A DNA stretch of 64,000 bases. Source: Fischerella sp. CENA71. GTDB lineage: Bacteria; Cyanobacteriota; Cyanobacteriia; Cyanobacteriales; Nostocaceae. Made by a program: the position numbers and the translations under genes. Shown here one piece after another: positions 46,705-55,854 of the stretch. Within the stretch, counting starts at the first letter, position 1. Every line of letters begins with the position of its first letter. The notes beneath the pieces were generated by a model, which searched no databases, had not been told where the DNA came from, and was given only the letters and a program-made list of their open reading frames with translations. The stretch spans positions 62,001 through 126,000 of the forward strand of contig JANBVI010000078.1 of the NCBI GenBank assembly GCA_024239075.1, in the 5' to 3' direction.

Positions 46705-48051
46705 TTACACGTTCACTATCTCTCTTGTCTCTCTTGGTTTTTCGGTTGTGTAATTGCTTATTTGTTCTTTTCCTGTAATTAATCTGGCACCACGATGACG
46801 AGTGAAGTAAGTCCAACCCCACTGAATCATGACTATGAGTTTATTGTCAAATTCAATTAAGAAGTAAATATGAACTAATAACCAAAATAGCCAAGCTACA
46901 AAACCTGTAAATTTGATAAAACCTAAATCTACAACGGCTGAGTTTTGTCCAATAACTGCTAAACTACCTTTGTCAATATAATAAAATCTTGGCAATGATG
47001 TTTGACCCTGAAGTTTTTGTTTAATTAGTGAAGCAACGTACTCTCCTTCTTGCATCGCTACGGGTGCGACACCAGGTAAGGGTTTACCGTTTTGATGAGC
47101 AAAATGAGCCAAGTCACCAATTACAAAAATATTCGGATAGTTGTTAAGACTCAAATCTGGTTCAACTATAACTCGTCCAGCGCGATCGCATTCTACACCT
47201 GTTTTTTGCGCCAACACTTTCCCTAGTGGCGAAGCTTTGACACCTGCTGCCCATAATACTGTTTTGGCATGAATCTGTGATACTTCTTCGCCTTGTTTAA
47301 TGGTGACGAGATCATTGTCGATATTCGTCACTAAGGTTTTTGTCTGTACTGTCACACCCAAGCGCTGAAGAGATGTTTGTGCTTGTGCTGATAATTCTGG
47401 GGCAAATGGTGGCAAAATCCGATCTAAACCTTCAAGTAAAATAACTTGAGCTTCGGTAGTGTCGATGTTGCGGAAGTCTTCTTTCATTGTGTGGTACGCT
47501 AATTCTGCGATCGCACCAGCTAATTCCACACCTGTAGGACCACCACCAACTATTACAAATGTTAACCAAGCACGGCGCAGTTGTGGATTGGTTTCTTTTT
47601 CCGCAGCTTCAAACGCCATAAAAATCCGATGACGCATTTCTATTGCATCTTCCACTGTTTTTAAACCAGGAGCAAATGATTCCCATTCATCTTTGCCAAA
47701 ATAGGAATGTTTAGCACCTGTAGCCACAATTAACGTATCGTAGGGTATGACTTCATCACCCATCACAACTTTTTGCGCTTCAGGATCAATATCATTCACT
47801 TCCCCCAACAGCACTTTTGTATTCTTACTCTTGCTGAGAACTGAACGCAGTGGGGAAGAAATATCAGCAGGAGATATTGCACCTGTCGCAACTTGATACA
47901 AAAGCGGTTGAAAAAGGTGAAAATTGCGTCTGTCTATGAGTGTAACATCTACATTCGCATGATTAAGTGATTTTGCGGCATAAAGTCCGCCAAAACCGCC
48001 ACCAATAATCACTACCTGATGGGGTGGTTGAGTCTCTGTCGTGTTCGTCAT
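46705..48051 (-). CDS. ndh: type II NADH dehydrogenase (NDH-2), FAD-dependent
   Basis: 448 residues. The FAD site is VIIGGGFGGLYAAKSLNHAN (residues 14-33) and the NAD(P)H site VIVGGGPTGVELAGAIAELA. LLYQVATGAISPADISSPLR, KTVLWAAGVKASPLGKVLA and IFVIGDLAHF are further NDH-2 blocks. A hydrophobic C-terminal stretch (FVAWLFWLLVHIYFLIEF) would attach it to the membrane. It passes electrons from NAD(P)H to quinone without pumping protons. Single gene; long intergenic region upstream. Confidence 0.92.
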   Translation of the reverse strand: MTNTTETQPPHQVVIIGGGFGGLYAAKSLNHANVDVTLIDRRNFHLFQPLLYQVATGAISPADISSPLRSVLSKSKNTKVLLGEVNDIDPEAQKVVMGDEVIPYDTLIVATGAKHSYFGKDEWESFAPGLKTVEDAIEMRHRIFMAFEAAEKETNPQLRRAWLTFVIVGGGPTGVELAGAIAELAYHTMKEDFRNIDTTEAQVILLEGLDRILPPFAPELSAQAQTSLQRLGVTVQTKTLVTNIDNDLVTIKQGEEVSQIHAKTVLWAAGVKASPLGKVLAQKTGVECDRAGRVIVEPDLSLNNYPNIFVIGDLAHFAHQNGKPLPGVAPVAMQEGEYVASLIKQKLQGQTSLPRFYYIDKGSLAVIGQNSAVVDLGFIKFTGFVAWLFWLLVHIYFLIEFDNKLIVMIQWGWTYFTRHRGARLITGKEQISNYTTEKPRETREIVNV

Positions 48052-48526
48052 AAGTTTTGCTTCCTTTTGTGGATAATCATGCCACTATTCTTAACAAATT
48101 TTTACAAATTTGTTTACCTGATTCTGTTTAATAATTACATTTTAATTTTTGTAAATGTAATTATTAATACAAAATAAATGTGCTTTAAACTACATTTTAA
48201 CTTTGTCTTGGCATTGGGATAAGTGCGAAATTAATCATAAAAAAAGGCTTTAGTAATGACTAAACTTTACTTATTGAGTTGTTTCATAAAGTTATAGAAC
48301 TTAGGTAAAAACTCAGTCTGAAAATGGTTATCTGCACAATTTTTATAATTTACATTTTCGTTAAAAATGCATAAGTTAGTTTTATGCAACCCAAATAAAC
48401 AAATAGAAGAGAAGCTAAGTTTTAAGAACTTAGCTTTTGTTTAGTTTATGAAATAGGACTTCACGCACTTGAGTCAATGCGGAATTCGTAAATCATAAAG
48501 ATATATCATTTACCGTGAGTTTTTTT
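48052..48526. other. 475-bp intergenic region between divergent ndh and the protease-like gene
   Basis: Very AT-rich. It holds a terminator-like hairpin at 48413-48435 on the plus strand without any plus-strand gene before it, so a short non-coding transcript could start between about 48060 and 48400. No coding frame was recognised. Confidence 0.4.
48413..48443 (+). terminator. Rho-independent terminator-like hairpin without an upstream gene
   Basis: Arms AGCTAAGTT (48413-48421) and AACTTAGCT (48427-48435) pair perfectly around five bases and are followed by TTTTGTTT. No gene on the plus strand ends here; the nearest plus gene starts 90 bases later. It could end an unannotated small RNA or act as an attenuator ahead of that gene. 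Confidence 0.5.
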
Positions 48527-49153
48527 ATGCAGATTCATCGTGATAAATTTCAAGGTTTTGATCACAGTCCAGATTGTCAACTTTATGGTAAAAAACTTCA
48601 TACAAGCAATGGAAAAAAAGAATATTTGTTGATTGCTCCTCTTGATCTTGTGAAAATAAAACAGTCTGACAATAGTGCTGAATTTCTTCAGGATTTCAGA
48701 ATTCCCAACAACAAAGTCCCCGTTCTGACTACAGGTGGTGGTAATGTCGGTGTTATTCGTGAATTTGATTGGTCATTGATCAATCCTAATGGCAAACCAG
48801 TTGTATTTATTCAACCCCATAAGGATTTTCCTCTTAATAAAATATCTGATGTTACGCAAGATCAAAATTCTCAGCCAAATGTTAGTGTAGGCGAACCGAT
48901 CATATTAGAATTTGATGGGTCACGGATTAGTGGAACTGTTAAAACAGCCCAGTCGAATAAACAAGCTTTTGGCGATTTCTCTTCTAGTGTTGAAGTTTTT
49001 CAACTAAAGTTCGACCAACATTTATATCCTTCTCATCATGGTTCACGAGTAATTATTACTAGTAGTAATAAATCACTCGGTATGCTGATTGCTACTCAAA
49101 ATCAAGGTGATGGAACATCCCTCGCTTATGCTTTCCCTGCTCATTTGATTTAA
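48527..49153 (+). CDS. trypsin-fold protein that appears to lack catalytic residues, unknown function
   Basis: 208 residues from the ATG giving MQIHRDKFQGFDHSP; a GTG four codons upstream is possible. I read distant similarity to bacterial trypsin-like proteins. NVGVIREFDWSLINP sits where the catalytic Asp segment would be, VSVGEPIILEFDGSRISGTV resembles the vkvGd.V...G.tTG.v block, and PSHHGSRVIITSSNKSLGML resembles PGDSGS.VVd..G.aVGLL. In that alignment the catalytic Ser becomes His, and no convincing N-terminal His is visible. If right, this is a pseudo-protease, perhaps a binding domain. No signal peptide. The next gene, 163 bases on, reads the same way. Confidence 0.45.
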   Translation: MQIHRDKFQGFDHSPDCQLYGKKLHTSNGKKEYLLIAPLDLVKIKQSDNSAEFLQDFRIPNNKVPVLTTGGGNVGVIREFDWSLINPNGKPVVFIQPHKDFPLNKISDVTQDQNSQPNVSVGEPIILEFDGSRISGTVKTAQSNKQAFGDFSSSVEVFQLKFDQHLYPSHHGSRVIITSSNKSLGMLIATQNQGDGTSLAYAFPAHLI

Positions 49154-49315
49154 AAAGTTCAAAACATAAGCTGGTGTGGATTCTCTAATTTTTTAATTTG
49201 GGTTGATTAGAACATTAAAATATAAACAAGGGAATTGAGGATTTTGGGAAAATTTGAAATACCCAAATTCGACAAATATTAATTGAATAAAATTTAAGGT
49301 GTGAGTTGAGCTTTT

Positions 49316-51064
49316 ATGTTGCGTATTGTTTTTGTAATTATCTCATTGTTCTTAAATATTGTAGTAACTCAATTTGTACAAGCACAAGAACAAAATTCGC
49401 AAACTCAAACTAATCAACAAACTCAAACACAGAATTCACAAACTCAAACTAAGAATCCAGACAATAAGAAAAAACCTGGACTTGAGGCTGAACCGGACTT
49501 ACTTCCAAGAGCTATTAGGCTGTCAATTGTAAATGGCGTAATTGAGTATTTGCAAAATAGTAAACAAGTGACTATTGGATTGGAATGGTCTTTATTACCT
49601 GCTGATGAAAATTTACTAGAATTAGCAAGAGAATACTATGAAAAAGATGAACCAGTAACCTGTTTAATTCGTAATGAGAATCTGGGTAAATCGAATCAGT
49701 GGGTTGAGAATCTGTCTGAAAAATGCCAGCAACGTTTGCGTGAAGCATTAATGGTATCGGATCTCAAAACTTTAAATTCTGCTCCAGATTCTCTGGCAAG
49801 ATTTCAAAAATATTGGAATCCTGAAGAAAATGGGGATGGTGTCCAGCTAGTTAGACAAGGATCAGTCACAGCATCGGAGTATTTTGGTCTTCTGCGAGAT
49901 AATATCCAAATTACAAATTTATTGAAGAGTAACGGTATTTCCTATTCTTTTGATGTTAGTGGAGCAACACCCCAAGGACAATTTCCTCGCATTAGTGATC
50001 AGGATATAACTTGGGATATCAAGATTTATAGGTTTGCTGTTGCACGTCTACAGAATCAACCTATATATATTTATCGCTTTGTTGCCAAAGCGGTTATAGA
50101 ACCATTTAAACTCACTTTTGCAAAAGCAGAAACAACAGATGCTAATTTGAACGTTGCTATCAGTTTCAAGAAAGGAGAAGAAACAGTAGGATTAAGTAAT
50201 CTAAAGCTACTTGCTTCACCTATCCCAATAAAAATTGAAAAGGAAAAAGGTCAAGAAACAAATTTAAAAAAATTAGAAGACGCCAAAGCTTTTACACAAT
50301 TAAATACTGCTTTGAGTTTTTTCGGAAGTCCTGATTTAAGTCAAATAGTCAGTAATAATTTTTTGGGAGGGACTAATAATACTAGCATTCTTACAGGTGG
50401 ATTGATTAACGACAAAGTAGCACAACCAATAGTTGGAGTTAATCTGGATATACTAGATTTAGGTAATTCTAAAGCAGGTGGATTACTGGGAATAGGAATA
50501 ACTGATAGTAATTCTCTTTATATTGGGCCTAGTTTTCAGTATTCTATTCTTACATTGTCGGCTGGTGCGAGAATTTTTGAAAAAAAAGACTTTACGAGAG
50601 TAGAGCCAGCAGGGGTTATATCTTTTGATTTATCTCAAGTAATTGGTGGTAAACAACAAAATCGCGAGATTGAGCTTGATAGGAATAAAGTTGGTGGAGA
50701 TTGGGGAAAAGCCAGTGAAGAAATTGTCAAAAATTTAGCACTTGTTGATTGGGGAATTACCCAAAATCCAAATATTCAGCAATCTTTGGCGTTAGTGAAA
50801 GAAAAGGATTGTGCAGATAATAAAATTCAACCCGATGAATATGCTGAACTTCCAATTAAGATTAGTCAAGGAGAGAAACCTCGCTTGAAGTTCATACCTC
50901 AAGGTAAATATAAATATCAAGGACTAGATACATTACCAATAATATATGCATTACATGCTGATGGTGTCCCCGTAAATAAAAATGCCGAGATTAATTTCTG
51001 TCCTACTGGAGAAACCCAAACAGTAAAAACAATTCGCTTGAGCGTAGAAATGGTTAATCGATAA
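49316..51064 (+). CDS. secreted protein of unknown function
   Basis: 582 residues. A signal peptide (about 1-25, ending FVQAQ) leads to a Gln/Thr/Asn-rich linker (about 25-55), then a mixed domain with EPDLLPRAIRLSIVNGVIEYL and a long region rich in beta-type sequence. Near residues 345-440 the chain has glycine-rich stretches (GGLLGIGITDSNSLYIGPSF) that resemble outer-membrane or bacteriophage-like beta-strands. The last 80 residues (LKFIPQGKYKYQGLDTLPII) may be another beta domain. I do not recognise a family. Possibly co-transcribed with the upstream protease-like gene. Confidence 0.6.
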   Translation: MLRIVFVIISLFLNIVVTQFVQAQEQNSQTQTNQQTQTQNSQTQTKNPDNKKKPGLEAEPDLLPRAIRLSIVNGVIEYLQNSKQVTIGLEWSLLPADENLLELAREYYEKDEPVTCLIRNENLGKSNQWVENLSEKCQQRLREALMVSDLKTLNSAPDSLARFQKYWNPEENGDGVQLVRQGSVTASEYFGLLRDNIQITNLLKSNGISYSFDVSGATPQGQFPRISDQDITWDIKIYRFAVARLQNQPIYIYRFVAKAVIEPFKLTFAKAETTDANLNVAISFKKGEETVGLSNLKLLASPIPIKIEKEKGQETNLKKLEDAKAFTQLNTALSFFGSPDLSQIVSNNFLGGTNNTSILTGGLINDKVAQPIVGVNLDILDLGNSKAGGLLGIGITDSNSLYIGPSFQYSILTLSAGARIFEKKDFTRVEPAGVISFDLSQVIGGKQQNREIELDRNKVGGDWGKASEEIVKNLALVDWGITQNPNIQQSLALVKEKDCADNKIQPDEYAELPIKISQGEKPRLKFIPQGKYKYQGLDTLPIIYALHADGVPVNKNAEINFCPTGETQTVKTIRLSVEMVNR

Positions 51065-51283
51065 ACTCTTAAGCTCGACTTTATCCATTTTTTTGTAATG
51101 CGATGCCTGTGGCAAGCCGCTAAAAAGCGTCTACGCTATTGCTGAAACCTCTATGTAACGGTAGTTTTACTTTAACTTCATCGATAATCTGTGACGTGGA
51201 AAAAGTATTTGCCAAAAAGCCAAGGTTTTCGCCGGATAAAGAAAACCGATTTCTTAATTTTGGATAAAGTCGAGCTAACGCGG

Positions 51284-53710
51284 CTAGTAATAAATTAGAC
51301 TGTTTGACTCTAAAAATACTTCATACCTAGTTAACGGGAAAGGTTCTAGCAACTCACCTTTATGTAAACTCTCTAATCGCCACCAGAGAGTTTGCACAGC
51401 TATCTGTTTACCATCAACTACCTCAAAAGTAATTTCGCCGATATTATTTACTCCCACAACCGCTTTCCCAGCACCCCATTTACCTAAATAATCACGATGA
51501 TTTTTAGCCATAGCTAAATATTTTTCTAAAGGTAGCTTGCGATCTTGTCCTGGTAGAGGAGCAGTTATAGATTGAGGTTGGACTAAATTATTATCTTCCG
51601 GTTCACGTACTTTTTCGTCTTTACCTAAAACAAAATTAATTTTATACCGCCACTCTGGTTTTTTTATAACTTGTACTTCTTTATGCCAACCGCGTTCTTG
51701 AACTAAATCTATTGTGGCAGGATTAGTTTTAACAGTCCAAGGAATGCATTGCGGTACGTGATCAACATAAACATGCATCACACCAATTTCTAATTCTTGT
51801 TCATCTTGATTTTCCCATCCTAAAATTTCTGCTTTGGGCAAATAGTTGATTTTTTCAATTGGAAGAAAACCTTGTTTATGTAATGAATGACTTCCACCTT
51901 GACCACTAACTTCATTTTTAAATGAGCTACTAGTAAATTGAATTGCAATCAGGTCAGTTTCGATATTTTCTGAATGTTCAAATGGACGGATAGCTGTATA
52001 TTTTAGGCAAGATGCAAAACTATAGTGGACATCACCAGATAAGATAATTACACGACTTTGTTTTGCTGGTAATGATCGTAATGCTAAACAAGAAAGTAAT
52101 CTTTCAAATGCTGTTGTTTCTAAACCCCAAGCTTCCGGATCAAAACCCCAAGCTGCACTACCAAATTTTTCTGCGAAAGCTTTAGCTGTCTTTTGAATTG
52201 TTTCTAAAAAAGGTACGCCAACCACAGGCCCTGGTGAAATTACAAACGTCACCTTAGCATTTTCGTGATGAACTACTTTTGTTATTTGCTGCTCACAAGC
52301 TTCTTGACTTAACAGTGCTGGAAAATCAAAATCTTTTCCTGGAAATGCTCGCCAAGTACGAGTATCAAGTACTATGACTTCATATTCTGGCCCTGTAACG
52401 GTGTAATGCCATTTGAAAGAATCATCTGTGTGTGGTATTTGTTTGGGATGACTATTTTTAATATCTGCAAGCGATGGTAAACCAACTCGCCGAGTAATTT
52501 CCTCTTCGTATTTTGCGTTTTGTCCCTGGAAAGCAAACCAGCCAACAGCAGCTTTTAGTAATGCTTCTCCTGGTTTACCATCTATAAATTCGTCTGGTGT
52601 ATTTCCCCAAGCTTGACAGATTGCATATGCAAGTAATCCATTTTGGAGAATACGTCTACCCAAAGGTTTACTCAGGACGCGATCGCACCACGCCATGTTT
52701 AAATACCAATCATCGGTAATTTCATGATCATCAAAGATCATATAGGTGGGAATATTAGCTAAGGCGCGTCTCACCTGTTTGAGTGTTGTCTGAAAGTTTT
52801 TTAAATCCTCAAGTTCTTCTAAAAATAAATCTTCACTACTCGCAAGTGAGGGTAAATTTCGATTCACATCAGCAAATGTCGGTAAATCTTCAGGTTTGGG
52901 CCATAAAACATCACACCAAGCAAATAAATACATGGTGCAAAAATCGCTGAATGTGAATAAATGGCTTTTGGCAATATTAGCAATTTTGTTGAGTTTAGTA
53001 ATACTTGCTGTTAAACCGGCAGTATAAGTTGCTAAATTATTACGTTGACCAGCCTGTAATTCTTTAATATCTGTGACATCTGGTAATTTTTCTGACCATC
53101 CTAATAATGTTTCGCCTGCATCTATTAACATGAAAAGTAAAGCATCGGCGACATCATCTGCATAGATTTGATCACCTGTAAGAAAAAGTTGATGTGGTCT
53201 TTTTTGCGGATCTTGTGCTAATGCTTCTTTAATCATCTTATCTAAAGCTGTGAATGCATCCAAGCTTTCACCATGTGGCTTACGACAAGAACCATGAACA
53301 AGACGTAAATCTTTTAAGTCATGAGGTACAAGTCCAAAACTGGGCAAATCATAGGGAGGATATATAATTTCTGTAATTGTACCTTCTGTATTTAATATAC
53401 CTGGATCAATAATGCTTTCTTCATTGCCGAAGTCTAAATCATAGAGATAATTTTCACCATATTGAAGTATATTTTCATTAGTTTTAGCAGTAACAGCAAC
53501 TATATATAAATTCATACCTAATTTAATGGTTACTCTACTGCCTATTAGTAATAAATTTTTATTCGTATCCAATATTTTGAGAGTAACAATGCGGCTTTCT
53601 TTTAAAGCTATCCACACAGTTACAGAATTTGGTGCAGTATGTCGCAAAATTGGCCCTGCGAGAACGAGTGGTAATTGAGTAATTCGTTCTCTTAATGATG
53701 TCCATGCCAT
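51284..53710 (-). CDS. PhoD-like metallophosphoesterase
   Basis: 808 residues. The metal-binding blocks of the PhoD/PhoD-like group are present: RLVHGSCRKPHGESLDAF, LFLTGDQIYADDVADALL, YMIFDDHEITDDWYLN and RVIILSGDVHYSFASCL. An N-terminal Ig-like domain (about 10-110, ILRHTAPNSVTVWIALKE) is usual in this family. No signal peptide or Tat motif is visible, so unlike classic PhoD it may stay in the cytoplasm. It probably hydrolyses phosphodiesters or monoesters with Ca/Fe-type metals. Single gene. Confidence 0.85.
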   Translation of the reverse strand: MAWTSLRERITQLPLVLAGPILRHTAPNSVTVWIALKESRIVTLKILDTNKNLLLIGSRVTIKLGMNLYIVAVTAKTNENILQYGENYLYDLDFGNEESIIDPGILNTEGTITEIIYPPYDLPSFGLVPHDLKDLRLVHGSCRKPHGESLDAFTALDKMIKEALAQDPQKRPHQLFLTGDQIYADDVADALLFMLIDAGETLLGWSEKLPDVTDIKELQAGQRNNLATYTAGLTASITKLNKIANIAKSHLFTFSDFCTMYLFAWCDVLWPKPEDLPTFADVNRNLPSLASSEDLFLEELEDLKNFQTTLKQVRRALANIPTYMIFDDHEITDDWYLNMAWCDRVLSKPLGRRILQNGLLAYAICQAWGNTPDEFIDGKPGEALLKAAVGWFAFQGQNAKYEEEITRRVGLPSLADIKNSHPKQIPHTDDSFKWHYTVTGPEYEVIVLDTRTWRAFPGKDFDFPALLSQEACEQQITKVVHHENAKVTFVISPGPVVGVPFLETIQKTAKAFAEKFGSAAWGFDPEAWGLETTAFERLLSCLALRSLPAKQSRVIILSGDVHYSFASCLKYTAIRPFEHSENIETDLIAIQFTSSSFKNEVSGQGGSHSLHKQGFLPIEKINYLPKAEILGWENQDEQELEIGVMHVYVDHVPQCIPWTVKTNPATIDLVQERGWHKEVQVIKKPEWRYKINFVLGKDEKVREPEDNNLVQPQSITAPLPGQDRKLPLEKYLAMAKNHRDYLGKWGAGKAVVGVNNIGEITFEVVDGKQIAVQTLWWRLESLHKGELLEPFPLTRYEVFLESNSLIYY

Positions 53711-53875
53711 GTAATTTGTACCATTAATTTACAATTTATATTTAATAGTGAAATATGTTAATAGTTATAAAATATTTTTTAGAAATAAATGCTATTTTTA
53801 GCAAAAATTTTAATTAGCGCTCGCATTTAGTTCAGCAGATGATACGATTATGTCTGCTGAACTTAATATAAATCA

Positions 53876-54367
53876 ATGAATCCACTCACAAATCTTCCCC
53901 AAGCTGGAGAAAAAGCGCCTGATTTCGCTCTTCCTAATCAAGATGGTAATTTAGTGAGCCTGAGTGATTTTCAATCAAACTGGCTAATTTTATATTTTTA
54001 CCCTAAAGATGATACACCTGGTTGTACAACTGAAGCCAAAGAATTTACTGATTTCTCTAATGATTTTAGCGCCTTGGGAGCTACAATTGTTGGTGTTAGT
54101 CCTGATACTGAAAAATCTCATTGCAAATTTATTCAAAAACACAATTTGTCAATTCAATTATTAAGTGATCCTGAACATCAGGTATGTGAAACCTATGGTG
54201 TATGGCAACTTAAAAAATTCATGGGTAAAGAATACATGGGTGTGGTACGGTCAACTTTTTTGATCGCACCTGATGGGAAATTAGCTTATGTTTGGTCGAA
54301 TGTGAAAGTGAAAAATCACGTTCAGGCTGTACTTGCTAAGTTGCAAGAATTATTTAATGGTTTGTAG
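53876..54367 (+). CDS. prxQ: peroxiredoxin, BCP/PrxQ type
   Basis: 163 residues. KAPDFALPNQDGNLVSLSDF, ILYFYPKDDTPGCTTEAKEF (peroxidatic Cys50) and IVGVSPDTEKSHCKFIQKHN are typical of bacterioferritin comigratory protein/PrxQ. The classic resolving Cys five residues after the first is absent; other cysteines at about 82 and 104 could serve or it may use a 1-Cys mechanism. It reduces hydroperoxides using thioredoxin. The start gives MNPLTNLPQAGEKAPDF and agrees with the family; no signal peptide. Confidence 0.92.
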   Translation: MNPLTNLPQAGEKAPDFALPNQDGNLVSLSDFQSNWLILYFYPKDDTPGCTTEAKEFTDFSNDFSALGATIVGVSPDTEKSHCKFIQKHNLSIQLLSDPEHQVCETYGVWQLKKFMGKEYMGVVRSTFLIAPDGKLAYVWSNVKVKNHVQAVLAKLQELFNGL

Positions 54368-54418
54368 TAAGGACTTTTGTGATTAAAAAATAAGGACTAA
54401 AGTCCTTACTATGAACTA

Positions 54419-55528
54419 CTAACCACTAACACCCTTCACAACCCAATTACTATCAATTGTAATCGCTCGACTTTGCATTGCTTGGATGAACAAATCAGTT
54501 GGGAGTGCTTCTTCAACAGGCCAAACTCCTGGTTTTTTTAGTTTCCCTTCTAATAAAAATTGAACAATACTACCCGTACCACAACCAGCAGAGGTAGCTG
54601 TATTTCCATAAGTTAAATTAGATTGATAAACGGCTTGTTGACCATTTTTTTGTCCAGTTACTTCTGAACGAACTGCTACCCCAATACCAGTAAATTGATC
54701 AGTAAAATCGGTCATTGTATGGCTGACATGAGATAAAAATTCTACACCATTGGGGTTTTTGATCCATGATTTAGGAAAGATATGGGCTGCAATCCAAGTC
54801 AAATAGTTATAAAAATCGGGGACAGAACCAAATTTAGTAATTACAGTTTTAACTGCTGGGAAAGCATGGGGTAAAGTAAAAGTTTCTGGCATATCAAACC
54901 AGTAAACTCCACTGCGTCCGTAGGGAGAAGGAAAGTCAACAGTTTCTCTTTCACTATAAGGTTTTACTGTTTGCCATTTACCATCTATCCAAGCCTCGAA
55001 AGGATGTTGTAAACCAAGAAATGTGGTTCGCATTACAGTTATGCCAGCACCACCAGAACCAGATACTAAATAACTCAAATGTATTTTTTCTGGTACATCA
55101 AATTGTTCGACATTATGACGCACCATGCTATTAGAAATACCAGGAAAAATGCCAGTATTAACTATCGCTGTCACACCAGCAGCTATAGCTTCTTCATGAT
55201 ATTGTAAGGCTTTACTAGTAAAAGAACGGTGATCGCTCACATCTACATAATTAACACCCTGTTCAATACAAATTTTCAACACATTCGCATCTCGAAAGTG
55301 AAATGGGCCTGCACAGTGAACTACTACGTTAACAGAAGCGATCGCCTGCCGCAATTTCTCCACTTCTGCCAAGTCCAAAACCATATATTGCAAAGATATA
55401 TTATCTTGCATCTGTGCAGGTGTACGTCCAGTAATAATAATTTCTGCTTGTGTATGGGTAAGCAAATCCTGGGCAACACTACCACCAATGCGTCCCCTTC
55501 CGCCAAGAATTAAAACCCGATCTGTCAT
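54419..55528 (-). CDS. saccharopine dehydrogenase-like NAD(P)-binding protein
   Basis: 369 residues. The Rossmann start VLILGGRGRIGGSVAQDLL is followed by ISLQYMVLDLAEVEKLRQAI, VNVVVHCAGPFHFRDANVLK and GVNYVDVSDHRSF, all characteristic of the saccharopine dehydrogenase/trans-acting enoyl reductase superfamily. GIFPGISNSMVRHN and SGSGGAGITVMRTTFLG lie after it. No C-terminal membrane helix. The substrate is unknown; similar cyanobacterial proteins act in no defined pathway to my knowledge. The start is the ATG MTDRVLILG. Confidence 0.82.
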   Translation of the reverse strand: MTDRVLILGGRGRIGGSVAQDLLTHTQAEIIITGRTPAQMQDNISLQYMVLDLAEVEKLRQAIASVNVVVHCAGPFHFRDANVLKICIEQGVNYVDVSDHRSFTSKALQYHEEAIAAGVTAIVNTGIFPGISNSMVRHNVEQFDVPEKIHLSYLVSGSGGAGITVMRTTFLGLQHPFEAWIDGKWQTVKPYSERETVDFPSPYGRSGVYWFDMPETFTLPHAFPAVKTVITKFGSVPDFYNYLTWIAAHIFPKSWIKNPNGVEFLSHVSHTMTDFTDQFTGIGVAVRSEVTGQKNGQQAVYQSNLTYGNTATSAGCGTGSIVQFLLEGKLKKPGVWPVEEALPTDLFIQAMQSRAITIDSNWVVKGVSG

Positions 55529-55854
55529 TGCTCCGATATTGGCAACAGCAACTTTATTACATCAATTTTTAGTTATAGTTGTCATCACTAATAGGTATGA
55601 CATTGATGAGTAAGAAGGTAGAATTTTTGTGAATTTTGAATAGATGCGATTTAGGCAGAAAAATTGAAGCAAAAAATAAAATCCACTCATTAGATTGCGA
55701 ATGTATCGACTTACATTGTTAATGTATCGATCTGCAATTCCCAAAGAACCCTACCCCGGTTTTGTCTAACGCCAAAATCGCCCCTCCCCGCGTGCAGGCA
55801 GGGGTTGGGGGTGGGGTGCAATGAAAGTTGGAGGTCTAATTGTTCAATTATCGC
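55529..55854. other. intergenic region with a GC-rich hairpin downstream of crtO
   Basis: About 325 bases. At 55781-55816 CCCCTCCCC faces GGGGTTGGGG around GCGTGCAGGCA, a GC-rich fold that would follow the crtO stop on the minus strand and may help end that transcript. It lacks a T-run. The rest is AT-rich without a gene. Confidence 0.45.
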
